DNA of 9,708 nucleotides from Saprospiraceae bacterium (GTDB taxonomy: Bacteria; Bacteroidota; Bacteroidia; Chitinophagales; Saprospiraceae). Below, piece after piece: positions 1 through 6,285 of this stretch (position 1 is the stretch's first letter; the number at the start of each line of letters is the position of its first letter). The notes below the pieces were generated by a model. The model was given only the letters and a program-made list of their open reading frames with translations, did not search any database and was not told the DNA's origin. Location: positions 1 to 9,708 of the forward strand of contig CANETR010000041.1 of the NCBI GenBank assembly GCA_947441325.1. The letters are read 5' to 3'. A program made the translations under genes and the position numbers.

Positions 1-566
1 GGTTTTAGAACGACTGTATTTCCAGTTGCTAAAGCAGGAGCAATTTTCCAAGCAGCCATCAATAAAGGGAAATTCCAAGGAATTATTTGACCTGCGACAC
101 CTAAAGATTCAACCTTGCGATTCGGAAATGCATATTCCAATTTATCTGCCCAACCTGCGTAATAGAAAAAATGATTGCAAGCCAAGGGAACATCAATATC
201 GCGTGATTCACGAATCGTTTTTCCAGCGTCTAAAGATTCTATGACTGCAAATTCTCTAGCGCGTTCTTGCATCAAACGAGCAATGCGATAAATGTATTTT
301 GCACGTTCAGAGGCAGGCATTTTCGACCATACATTGGTATAAGCTTTTCGTGCTGCTTTTACTGCTAAATCAACATCTTTTTCATTTGCGTAAGCGATTT
401 CAGCCAATACTTCTTCCGTTGCCGGATTGATCGTTTCAAAGTATTTTTTAGACGATGGTGCTACCCATTTTCCGTCGATGAATAAGTTATATTTTTTATT
501 TAATTTGATATGTCCAGTTCCTTCTGGAGCCGGTGCATATTCCCAAGTTGCTTGATCTTGTGCCAT
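1..566 (-). CDS. NAD(P)-dependent aldehyde dehydrogenase, N-terminal part (runs off left edge)
   Basis: This frame is open from an ATG at 566 down to base 1, giving the first 188 residues of an enzyme normally about 480-510 residues long. It reads as the coenzyme-binding half of the ALDH superfamily: a short N-terminal strand with LFIDGKWV (about 28-35), the INPATEEVLAEI strand (46-57), the AARKAY helix, ESLDAGKTIRESRDIDVP (110-127) and the hallmark GQIIPWNFPLLMAAWKIAPA stretch (from 159), whose Asn lies near the active site. The catalytic Cys and Glu lie outside the window, so activity cannot be judged. It starts 2 nt after the deoC stop, so the two are almost certainly cotranscribed. The natural inference is that it oxidises acetaldehyde released by DeoC; substrate specificity is not visible in this half. 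Confidence 0.95.
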   Translation of the reverse strand, partial: MAQDQATWEYAPAPEGTGHIKLNKKYNLFIDGKWVAPSSKKYFETINPATEEVLAEIAYANEKDVDLAVKAARKAYTNVWSKMPASERAKYIYRIARLMQERAREFAVIESLDAGKTIRESRDIDVPLACNHFFYYAGWADKLEYAFPNRKVESLGVAGQIIPWNFPLLMAAWKIAPALATGNTVVLK

Positions 567-568
567 AA

Positions 569-1483
569 TTAATCGATAGAAAAATAATCTGAAGATTGAT
601 ATACTCCAGTTTTTGTTTTTAGAATTTGCATCAATACATCGTTCGCTAAACTACTTGCTCCAAAACGGAACCATTCGTTTGATAGCCAAGCATCACCAAG
701 TATTTCTTTCACCATAACCAAGTTGTGCAATGCCAATTTAGAAGTTGAAATTCCACCAGCTGGTTTCATTCCGATCATTATTCCTGTTTCGTCGAAGTAA
801 TCGCGAATGGCCATTAACATCGTGTAAGTTACTTGCATCGTTGCCGCAGGTTGAATTTTCCCAGTGGACGTTTTGATAAAGTCGGCGCCAGCATATATAG
901 CGATATCACTTGCTCTACGAACGTTGTCCAATGTCACTAATTCTCCTGTTTCTAAAATAACTTTCAATCGCGCCACACCACAAGCTTCTTTAATGGCTGC
1001 AATTTCATCGAAAACAAAATTATGTTCGCCAGCTAGAAATTTTCCGCGCGAAATAACCATATCGATTTCATCCGCACCCGATTCAACCGCATATTTTGTG
1101 TCTGCGATTTTCACCGCTAAAGGTGCTTGTCCAGAAGGAAAGGCTGTTGAAACGGAAGCAACTTTCACTCCTGAGTTTTGCACTTCTTTTTTGGCAATTG
1201 CCACCATCGAAGGATAAACACAAACAGCTGCAACGGTTGGTAAACCTGGGAATTCATCGTGGAGATGTTGCGCTTTGTAGCACATTTGTTTCACTTTTCC
1301 GGGCGTATCTTTTCCTTCGAGGGTTGTTAAATCAATCATATTCAAGACCATTTTCAGCCCTTGTTCTTTGGTTTGATTTTTTATACTTCGGGTTTGAAAG
1401 CGCGCCACACGTTCTTCCACACCGACCTTATCAACAGTTGGCGAAGGCGGAATCGTTAAAAAATTTGGAGTTTTATTTGACAT
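569..1483 (-). CDS. deoC: Deoxyribose-phosphate aldolase
   Basis: DeoC reversibly cleaves 2-deoxy-D-ribose 5-phosphate into glyceraldehyde 3-phosphate and acetaldehyde in the cytoplasm, the last step of deoxynucleoside catabolism. It is a class I (Schiff-base) TIM-barrel aldolase. Numbered from the ATG at 1483 (304 aa), visible motifs are IDLTTLEGKDTPGKV (from 50), AAVCVYPSMV, the EIDMVI strand with its Asp at 141, LKVILETGEL, GADFIKTSTGK with the Schiff-base Lys at 204, GMKPAGGIST with the proton-relay Lys at 240, and the phosphate-site GASSL. The 36-residue spacing of the two lysines and the length resemble the longer eukaryote-type form rather than the ~260-aa E. coli type. The frame extends two codons upstream to a TTG at 1489; I prefer the ATG because a promoter element sits about 16 nt before it. 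First gene of an operon with the aldehyde dehydrogenase. Confidence 0.97.
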   Translation of the reverse strand: MSNKTPNFLTIPPSPTVDKVGVEERVARFQTRSIKNQTKEQGLKMVLNMIDLTTLEGKDTPGKVKQMCYKAQHLHDEFPGLPTVAAVCVYPSMVAIAKKEVQNSGVKVASVSTAFPSGQAPLAVKIADTKYAVESGADEIDMVISRGKFLAGEHNFVFDEIAAIKEACGVARLKVILETGELVTLDNVRRASDIAIYAGADFIKTSTGKIQPAATMQVTYTMLMAIRDYFDETGIMIGMKPAGGISTSKLALHNLVMVKEILGDAWLSNEWFRFGASSLANDVLMQILKTKTGVYQSSDYFSID

Positions 1484-1499
1484 AATCAATTTCTACTTT

Positions 1500-1507
1500 C
1501 AAAAATA
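1500..1507 (-). promoter_or_regulatory. Candidate -7 element for the deoC-aldehyde dehydrogenase operon
   Basis: On the minus strand this reads TATTTTTG, an exact match to the Bacteroidota TAnnTTTG element. It lies 16 nt before the deoC ATG, implying a leader of roughly 10 nt. No clean TTTG -33 box is seen 19 nt further upstream (the nearest match is TTTC), so this is a half-supported promoter. The rest of 1508-1612 is AT-rich and shows nothing else I can name. Confidence 0.4.
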
Positions 1508-1612
1508 AGAAAAGATAATAAGATATAGAGAAATAAGATAATTCCAATTGTAGATTTTAAAATCAGTTATACTAGCAATTTAAAAACTATTTAGAAATTA
1601 ATTAGATTCAAT

Positions 1613-1840
1613 TTATTCTCCCATCAATTTTTCCATATTAGCAACATTATACTTTTTAATATAATAGCCAGGAGCAATTGTTTTAGATAGCCAAATGATA
1701 CTTCTTTTAACAGGATAACCTTTTCTACCTTTTTTACTTCCTTTTCTAATTGTATTGAAGAAAAATTTGGTATTCATACTCGAAAAAACGGAGCATTGAA
1801 AATGATCGAAGCGTTTCCCTCCAGATTGCTTGCGAACAAA
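1613..1840 (-). pseudogene. C-terminal remnant of a secreted alpha/beta hydrolase (paralogue of the gene at 9168)
   Basis: Translating the minus strand up to the TAA at 1613-1615 gives 75 residues, from FVRKQSGGKRFDHFQCSVFS to the end NMEKLMGE, that align without gaps to the last 75 residues of the hydrolase at 9168. I count 6 amino-acid differences in 75 (about 92% identity) and about 35 base differences in 225 (about 84%), most of them synonymous. The fragment holds the presumed catalytic His (FDH) and the basic tail but lacks the catalytic acid, the nucleophile and everything upstream. Homology stops abruptly at about 1840. The frame stays open only to a stop at 1877-1879 and has no start codon upstream of the conserved part. 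I call it a truncated gene remnant; expression as a small protein from the internal Met of SSMNT is possible but unsupported. Confidence 0.85.
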
Positions 1841-1866
1841 ATTAAAATTCAGAGCCTTGATTTTTG

Positions 1867-1890
1867 ATTCTTTTGATCAAGCAAAAGAAT
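1867..1890. repeat. 9-bp perfect inverted repeat at the remnant's broken end
   Basis: ATTCTTTTG (1867-1875) and CAAAAGAAT (1882-1890) form a perfect 9-bp stem around a 6-nt loop. It lies about 27 bp beyond the point where homology to the hydrolase stops. There is no T-run directly after either arm, so it is not an obvious terminator; it may belong to a dispersed repeat. The remaining stretch 1891-1991 holds only a 10-bp palindrome, AACTTAAGTT at 1919-1928, and no gene. Confidence 0.5.
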
Positions 1891-1991
1891 GGCAAAGTAA
1901 AATATAAGACAAATAAATAACTTAAGTTTATTTTTGATTGGTGGTACGAAAGCATATACTCAAATAATATCCATTACAAATAGAATCTTCC

Positions 1992-3266
1992 TCAAACGAT
2001 CAACCATTCTAACATCTTCAAATAGCCTCTTTTTGTGATAGTTGACTTGATTTCTTCAGTTAGTTCGCTTGGATTAACTGCATAATAAAAAAGGCTATCA
2101 TATTCACGGCTAAAATTATCTAGCTTGCTTAAGGTTCTGATTTTATCAATCTCAGATTTGATGGTTTTTCCAGTTTTAAAAAGGGTATATTCTTCAATCA
2201 ATTTTATTCGTTCCAACGAACCTTTTAAATAGAAGATGTCTTTTCCTTTTGTTTTGGTATAAATCGAATCAATACAGTTTAATACCATTTCATACTGATG
2301 TGTTAAAACAAGTCCTTCACAAATCCAAAATTCAAAAAACGGATAATCTGACGAGTCAAAATTAGCTCTTGAAACATTGATTTGATCTAGAAGAGTTTCT
2401 AAATGTTTTCCTTCTTGAAGAAATTCATTCAATAATAAAACGTTGTAAGCACGAGCAACTGTAATTGGATGGATGTCAGTGTGAAAATCAATTGTTTTAA
2501 TTGTCGAGATGAATGAATTTGCAGCTTCAAAATCTTCCAGGATAAGATTACGCCAAGCTAATATACTGTTTGAAAACAAAAGGTCTTGGGGTTGATTTGA
2601 ATTTTTGTGATAAAATTCTATGGCTTTATAGTGATTAATCATAAAGAAATCCATGTCCACAAACAACTCAAAATAGTAGAATCTAGCAATTGGATTTGTT
2701 GCCCATTCTTGCCATAAAACTTCACTTATTTCTGAATGATTTCTAATGTGAATGCCAATCTTTTGAATTAGAAAATAGAGATTAGTATTTAAGTAATGGT
2801 CACCGTTAAAAACCCTTTTTATTTTGAATACATCTTTTAAGAAATTGACATCTTCTCGCTGAAAAGCAAAGTGAACAATAGAATTCATCAGATTAAACAC
2901 GTGTTCATTGGAATCGAATTGATGAAGACAAGATTCTATATAATCAATAGTAAACGCTTCTTTTTGTTGAATTTCAAGCTGTAAATTATAAATTAAACTT
3001 AAGTTCTTTTTTGATGATTTTTCTGAAATAAATTCTGCGTAACATTCATATTCACAATATCTTGCTAAAATATCTAATGTAGAATGTGATAATGAATTGG
3101 TATTTCTTTGGCCGGCCAAATTAAAAAAGCGGCGCAATGTATTGTAGCTAATTGTTTTCTTCGATTTTTCATAAATTGCTAGACTCAATGCTTCACAATC
3201 TGGTCTATTCGATACTTTTTTCCCGAATACTTTTTCTATTTCTTCTTTTAAATTCTCGAAATTCAT
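1992..3266 (-). CDS. Helical protein with putative DNA-binding N-terminal domain, Bacteroidota-specific type
   Basis: The protein has 424 residues from the ATG at 3266; the frame continues 4 codons further to a TTG at 3278. Residues 1-82 carry a pattern I know as the front end of many Bacteroidota proteins: FGKKVSNRPDCEALSLAIYE, then ISYNTLRRFFNLAG (39-52), then HSTLDILARYCEYECYAEFI (61-80). The S-x-x-TL(R/K)RFF core with a following TLDxLAxY helix looks like a helix-turn-helix DNA-binding unit, but I know of no proven function. Residues about 90-424 are alpha-helical with no signal peptide or membrane segment and could be degenerate TPR-like helical hairpins (for example the segments starting YYFELFVDMDFF and FWICEGLVLTHQYEMVLNCI). 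It is divergent from the lipoprotein gene at 3417, and a 10-bp tandem repeat lies in the shared upstream region, which fits a local regulator. Function is unassigned. Confidence 0.8.
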   Translation of the reverse strand: MNFENLKEEIEKVFGKKVSNRPDCEALSLAIYEKSKKTISYNTLRRFFNLAGQRNTNSLSHSTLDILARYCEYECYAEFISEKSSKKNLSLIYNLQLEIQQKEAFTIDYIESCLHQFDSNEHVFNLMNSIVHFAFQREDVNFLKDVFKIKRVFNGDHYLNTNLYFLIQKIGIHIRNHSEISEVLWQEWATNPIARFYYFELFVDMDFFMINHYKAIEFYHKNSNQPQDLLFSNSILAWRNLILEDFEAANSFISTIKTIDFHTDIHPITVARAYNVLLLNEFLQEGKHLETLLDQINVSRANFDSSDYPFFEFWICEGLVLTHQYEMVLNCIDSIYTKTKGKDIFYLKGSLERIKLIEEYTLFKTGKTIKSEIDKIRTLSKLDNFSREYDSLFYYAVNPSELTEEIKSTITKRGYLKMLEWLIV

Positions 3267-3332
3267 TCTTTTGACCAAAATATTAGATTACAAAAATGTG
3301 AATTTCTTATGGTTTTTAGTAATTGCATAAAA

Positions 3333-3352
3333 CTTGTATCAATTTGTATCAA
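3333..3352. promoter_or_regulatory. Tandem 10-bp repeat, possible operator
   Basis: CTTGTATCAA (3333-3342) is followed directly by TTTGTATCAA (3343-3352), so TTGTATCAA recurs at a spacing of one helical turn. It lies between the divergent helical protein (ATG at 3266) and lipoprotein gene (ATG at 3417). The location and period suit binding of a protein to one face of the DNA. I found no third copy nearby. Operator function is inference. Confidence 0.35.
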
Positions 3353-3416
3353 AACAGCATAGAAAATGGTGGTTACTTTGTGGTGATTTTTTAATAAAAA
3401 AGTAAATTCTAACCAA

Positions 3417-3791
3417 ATGAAAAAAATAATGATGATTTTAGGAGTAATTCTTTTTACTTCAATGATTTTAACAAGCTGTGGTAATAAGGGATATGACTTA
3501 TCCAGTCCTGAATCAACAATTAATACGTTGATTAAAGCAAGTTCAGAAAAAGACAAGGACGGATTAAGTTTATGTTTCTCAAAACAAAGTCCTAGAGAAT
3601 TTAAATCAATTGTGAATAAAAAACTAACTGATAAAGATTTAAATGATTTAAAAGAGATGTTTGAAAACGCCAAAATTAAATCCAGTAAAATTGATGGTTC
3701 CTCTGCCTCAGTTTCAATTAAACTTGAAAACAGAGACGAAGAAATATGGATGGTAAAAGAAAATGAAAATTGGGTAATTCTTGATTTTTAA
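3417..3791 (+). CDS. Small lipoprotein, NTF2-like (DUF4878-type) fold suspected
   Basis: The product has 124 residues. A hydrophobic leader (MKKIMMILGVILFTSMILTS) ends in the lipobox LTSC with Cys at 21, so it should be exported, lipidated and anchored in the envelope. The mature part starts with SSPESTINTLIKASSEKDKDGLSLCF, resembling the opening helices of the DUF4878/NTF2-like lipoproteins (P-x-x-T-hh-x-hh-x-A-x-x-x-D), and ends in alternating strands (SASVSIKLENRDEEIWMVKENENWVILDF), with the terminal WxxxxExxWxhxxF pattern common in that group. Length fits a single such domain. This assignment is by pattern only. No gene follows closely; 3792-4026 separates it from the next gene. Confidence 0.85.
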   Translation: MKKIMMILGVILFTSMILTSCGNKGYDLSSPESTINTLIKASSEKDKDGLSLCFSKQSPREFKSIVNKKLTDKDLNDLKEMFENAKIKSSKIDGSSASVSIKLENRDEEIWMVKENENWVILDF

Positions 3792-3899
3792 TACAAAACC
3801 TAAAGCAGCATGGAAGTACAAAGGTTTAAAGCTCAAAATTATTAGTATTCATTGCCCATTTGTTACACGATAAAGTGAAGGTGTAAAAAACTATCATGT

Positions 3900-3929
3900 T
3901 TTGTGAAAGACAAAGAGCTTATAAATTAA
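3900..3929 (+). promoter_or_regulatory. Candidate promoter for the secreted repeat protein
   Basis: TTTG at 3900-3903 is followed after 18 nt by TAAATTAA (3922-3929), which matches TA and TT of TAnnTTTG but not its last two bases. If used, transcription would begin about 90 nt upstream of the ATG at 4027, leaving a long A-rich leader. Upstream, 3792-3899 shows only a weak 6-bp inverted repeat (TTACAC 3863-3868 / GTGTAA 3881-3886). Confidence 0.3.
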
Positions 3930-4026
3930 AATAACAAAAAAATAAAGTAGAGTCCAGAAACTACTGAATAAACGGGGTGAAATCTGAAAAACCTATGAGT
4001 AGGAGTTATTTTTAAAAAAAAATTAA

Positions 4027-4422
4027 ATGAAAACAATTATTTTAACGGCAACAATGTTGCTAACATTTGGAATGGCTAATGCGCAAAAAGTTGCAAATGT
4101 AGAAAGTGGAGGAAAATTAAAGATTTGTAATCTAACAAGTAGTAATAATACAACAAGCTGTAGCACAATTGAAAGTTCTGGAGTATCAATCGCAAGCCTT
4201 GGTAGTAGTAAGATCGCGATATTATACACAACAGGTAAGTTGAAAGTCTGTAGCGTGACTAGCAGCAACAATACTACGGGATGCAGTACTATTGAAAGTT
4301 CAGGAGTTTCTAATGTGAAAATGTCAGGTGATAGTCGAATTATCATAACGTACGATAACGGTAAGAAAAAGGCATGTAACATAACAAGCAGTAATAATAC
4401 ATCTGGATGTTCTACACTTTAA
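4027..4422 (+). CDS. Small secreted protein with blade-like CX10C repeats
   Basis: The product has 131 residues. MKTIILTATMLLTFGMANA is a clear signal peptide, with cleavage expected after Ala19. The mature part is almost entirely internal repeat: units begin at Gly29, Gly70 and Gly112 (period 41 and 42), each opening GK(L/K)K-x-C and continuing (N/S)-x-TSSNNT-x-x-CST. Each unit holds two cysteines with identical spacing: 34/45, 75/86 and 117/128. Between units a segment such as GVSNVKMSGDSRIIITYDNG resembles the inner strands of a WD-like beta-propeller blade. Only about 2.5 units are present, and the last stops after CSTL. The units differ strongly at synonymous sites while the protein motif is kept, so the repeat is old and selected. 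I do not recognise a named family. It has its own upstream region and a strong hairpin 7 nt after the stop. Confidence 0.85.
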   Translation: MKTIILTATMLLTFGMANAQKVANVESGGKLKICNLTSSNNTTSCSTIESSGVSIASLGSSKIAILYTTGKLKVCSVTSSNNTTGCSTIESSGVSNVKMSGDSRIIITYDNGKKKACNITSSNNTSGCSTL

Positions 4423-4429
4423 AAAAAAG

Positions 4430-4464
4430 TCATCACAAGTGCATTTTTTTTGCACTTGTGATGA
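4430..4464. terminator. Perfect 14-bp hairpin after the secreted repeat protein
   Basis: TCATCACAAGTGCA (4430-4443) pairs perfectly with TGCACTTGTGATGA (4451-4464) around a loop of seven T. It begins 7 nt after the stop codon. The A8 run at 4421-4428 means that the minus-strand transcript would have the classic stem-plus-U-tract order, while the plus transcript lacks a U-tract behind the stem. It probably ends or protects the upstream mRNA; a bidirectional role is possible. Confidence 0.65.
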
Positions 4465-4476
4465 TAACTAAAGATT

Positions 4477-4498
4477 TTGTCTACTAGTTGTCTACTAG
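4477..4498. repeat. Perfect 11-bp tandem repeat
   Basis: TTGTCTACTAG occurs twice head to tail (4477-4487 and 4488-4498) with no mismatch. It lies between the terminal hairpin of the repeat-protein gene and the promoter of the LRR gene, about 120 bp before the LRR start codon. The 11-bp period is about one helical turn. It may be a regulator site or a short duplication. Confidence 0.7.
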
Positions 4499-4572
4499 AA
4501 TTTTAAAACATTATAAAAAGTGCCCTCATTTGGAAATGTGAGATTTTAGATTTGGATAGCATTATCAACCTA

Positions 4573-4603
4573 TTTGAATTTAACGCTGAACTAGGTATAA
4601 ATA
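4573..4603 (+). promoter_or_regulatory. Promoter of the LRR gene
   Basis: TTTG (4573-4576) is followed after exactly 19 nt by TATAAATA (4596-4603), the spacing of the Bacteroidota -33/-7 pair; the -7 box keeps TA and one T of TAnnTTTG and also resembles a general TATAAT box. The box ends 16 nt before the ATG at 4620, like the spacing before deoC and padR. Confidence 0.5.
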
Positions 4604-4619
4604 AATCAAAAATTAAACA

Positions 4620-6014
4620 ATGAAAATTACTTCAATAATTATTTTTCTTTTTCTTCAATTCTGTCTTTTATCTCAAAAGGGAACAACGTACTTAAATTTA
4701 GACAAAGCATTAGAAAATCCTGATAGTGTTTACATGCTTGATTTATCATCAGATGGTTTAACTCAGTTCCCTTTAGAGATAACGAATTTTAAAAATTTAG
4801 AAAAATTATACCTAGGTAACAATAACATAGAGTTTATACCTTCAGAAATTGGTAAGCTGAAAAATTTGGTAGAATTTAGTATTCATAAAAACAAAATTAA
4901 AATACTACCAGAACAAATTGGTGATTTAGAAAATTTAGAAAAGTTATATTGTTATGAAAATAATATTTCTTCATTACCCAAGTCAATAGGAAATTTAAAA
5001 AACTTAAAACTGCTTTCTGCTTTTAATAATCAGTTAAATGAAATTCCAAAACAAATAGGTGATTTAAATAAATTGGAAATTTTGGACTTTCAACAAAATT
5101 TAATTTCGAAAATTGATGTTAATTTATATAACCTAAAAAGTTTGAAAAAATTGATGTTAAATGACAATAACATAACTGAATTATCGGATAGTATTGGGTT
5201 TTTGGTTAATCTAGAGTATTTAAATTTAGGTAGTAATATTTTGATTCCAAACTTACCAAAATCAATAGGGAATCTTTCAAAGCTTCAAACATTGTTTGCT
5301 AACAATGCTAATTTAGGCTCAATTCCAAAAGAGATTGGCAACTTAACTAATCTTGTAGTATTCAATCTGTCAAGTAATAAAATTGAAAGTCTTCCTATAG
5401 AGATTGGAAATCTTCAAAAGCTTGTAGATTTAGATTTAAGGGATAACAAACTAAAATCAATCCCTTCTATAATTAATAAACTTGTTTTACTTCAAAAATT
5501 TGATTTACTAGCAAATAAAATCACTTCTTTGAGTTATGATTTTTCCAATTTAACAGATTTGAGGTCTTTTGATTTTAGAGAAAATCCTATTGACTCAATC
5601 CCACAAAACTTAGTAAGTTATTTTTTGAAAGCTTGTTGTGACGGCGATACATCTTTACTAGATTTTTCCAATTTTAAAACAACATCCATCTCAAATAAAT
5701 TGGTAAATAAAGGTGTTTCAGTAATACTTTTAAGACATAATGAACTAAAAAAACTACCAGAAAATTTAGAAAAATTTGGTGAAATAACAGAATTAGATTT
5801 ATTTTCAAACAACTTAACAACTCTTCCTGATTACATTGGAGAATTTCAAAAATTGGAAAGATTAAGCCTATTTAAAAATAATTTTTCAGAAATCCCTGAT
5901 TGTATTTATAAATTAAAGAATTTAAAGGAATTAAGTTTAAAGGAAAATCCATTATCAAAGAGTGAATTAAAAAAAATCAAAAAGGCTTTACCTTTATGTG
6001 AAATAAAATATTAA
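4620..6014 (+). CDS. Secreted leucine-rich repeat protein
   Basis: The product has 464 residues. A hydrophobic N-terminus (ITSIIIFLFLQFCLLS, 3-18) is a signal peptide without a good lipobox, so export to the periplasm or beyond is expected. From about 37 to 335 it is a run of 23-residue leucine-rich repeats of the type IGxLxxLxxLxLxxNxIxxLP (for example around SLPKSIGNLKNLKLLSAFNN and SLPIEIGNLQKLVDLDLRDN). About 336-365 does not fit the repeat (it contains KACCDGDTSLLDF), and the array resumes from about 366 to 445, ending with a basic helix and LPLCEIKY as a probable C-terminal cap. Such arrays form curved solenoids that bind proteins. No catalytic domain, membrane anchor or type IX sorting domain is visible, so the partner is unknown. 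Own promoter upstream and hairpin terminator downstream indicate a monocistronic unit. Confidence 0.93.
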   Translation: MKITSIIIFLFLQFCLLSQKGTTYLNLDKALENPDSVYMLDLSSDGLTQFPLEITNFKNLEKLYLGNNNIEFIPSEIGKLKNLVEFSIHKNKIKILPEQIGDLENLEKLYCYENNISSLPKSIGNLKNLKLLSAFNNQLNEIPKQIGDLNKLEILDFQQNLISKIDVNLYNLKSLKKLMLNDNNITELSDSIGFLVNLEYLNLGSNILIPNLPKSIGNLSKLQTLFANNANLGSIPKEIGNLTNLVVFNLSSNKIESLPIEIGNLQKLVDLDLRDNKLKSIPSIINKLVLLQKFDLLANKITSLSYDFSNLTDLRSFDFRENPIDSIPQNLVSYFLKACCDGDTSLLDFSNFKTTSISNKLVNKGVSVILLRHNELKKLPENLEKFGEITELDLFSNNLTTLPDYIGEFQKLERLSLFKNNFSEIPDCIYKLKNLKELSLKENPLSKSELKKIKKALPLCEIKY

Positions 6015-6063
6015 AATATCTATCATAAATGATTCGCCAATTAGTTGATTATACAAACTTTTT

Positions 6064-6100
6064 AACTCCCGCAAATAATATGGTGGGAGTTGTTTGTTTT
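6064..6100 (+). terminator. Rho-independent terminator of the LRR gene
   Basis: AACTCCC (6064-6070) pairs with GGGAGTT (6085-6091) across a 14-nt loop, followed by the T-rich GTTTGTTTT (6092-6100). It lies about 50 nt after the LRR stop codon on the plus strand. Confidence 0.6.
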
Positions 6101-6106
6101 AAGCGT

Positions 6107-6187
6107 TCAATTTTCTAGAACCCAATCCAACTCGGCTATTTCTTTATTTAAAAAAGCTTCTAGTTGTTCCTTTTTTTGGTAATTCAA
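6107..6187 (-). pseudogene. Possible remnant of a small lost gene
   Basis: The minus strand here encodes a protein-like stretch, KKEQLEAFLNKEIAELDWVL followed by EN and a stop (6107-6109). The frame opens at a TTG at 6185-6187 directly after a stop codon. In the adjacent frame just upstream the sequence reads FSVFKLVELPKK, which would join smoothly to EQLEAFLNKE if one frameshift occurred in the A7 run near 6171-6177. This suggests the decayed 3' end of a gene that once lay between the LRR and PspC genes. It is short, and chance cannot be excluded. Confidence 0.25.
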
Positions 6188-6207
6188 CTAATTTAAACAC
6201 TGAAAAT

Positions 6208-6229
6208 CACAAATCATCCCACAAATCAT
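6208..6229. repeat. 10-bp direct repeat
   Basis: CACAAATCAT occurs at 6208-6217 and 6220-6229, a 12-bp period. The second copy runs into the left arm of the hairpin at 6223. It may simply be a partial duplication of the hairpin arm. Confidence 0.45.
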
Positions 6230-6263
6230 TAAAACTTGCAATATTTACAAGTTTTAATGATTT
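6223..6263. terminator. Perfect 16-bp hairpin after the pspC-like gene
   Basis: AAATCATTAAAACTTG (6223-6238) pairs perfectly with CAAGTTTTAATGATTT (6248-6263) around a 9-nt loop. It begins 22 nt past the PspC stop (minus strand). The stem is A/T-rich and there is no long T-run on the minus-strand side, so it may be an mRNA 3'-end stabiliser or a bidirectional terminator between the convergent LRR and PspC genes. Confidence 0.55.
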
Positions 6264-6285
6264 AACAAGAAATAATTCACCAATC

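Noticed and set aside
26..244. Plus-strand 72-codon open frame at the left edge
   Set aside because: It is antisense to the aldehyde dehydrogenase, whose PWNFP motif and continuous frame are unmistakable.
864..1485. Two plus-strand open frames of 117 and 129 codons over deoC
   Set aside because: Both lie antisense inside deoC, whose motifs and catalytic lysines are intact; the translations show no domain and read as reversed coding sequence.
3263..3673. Minus-strand 136-codon frame overlapping the lipoprotein gene
   Set aside because: The plus-strand frame has a signal peptide with lipobox and a normal composition; the minus frame is a shadow across the promoter region.
3946..3965. Hairpin AGTAG/CTACT in the leader of the secreted repeat protein as a riboswitch
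   Set aside because: A 5-bp stem with no conserved core that I can match to a known riboswitch class.
4023..4382. Minus-strand 119-codon frame with its own repeats
   Set aside because: Its repeats are just the complement of the repeats in the secreted protein; the plus strand has a signal peptide and the conserved cysteines.
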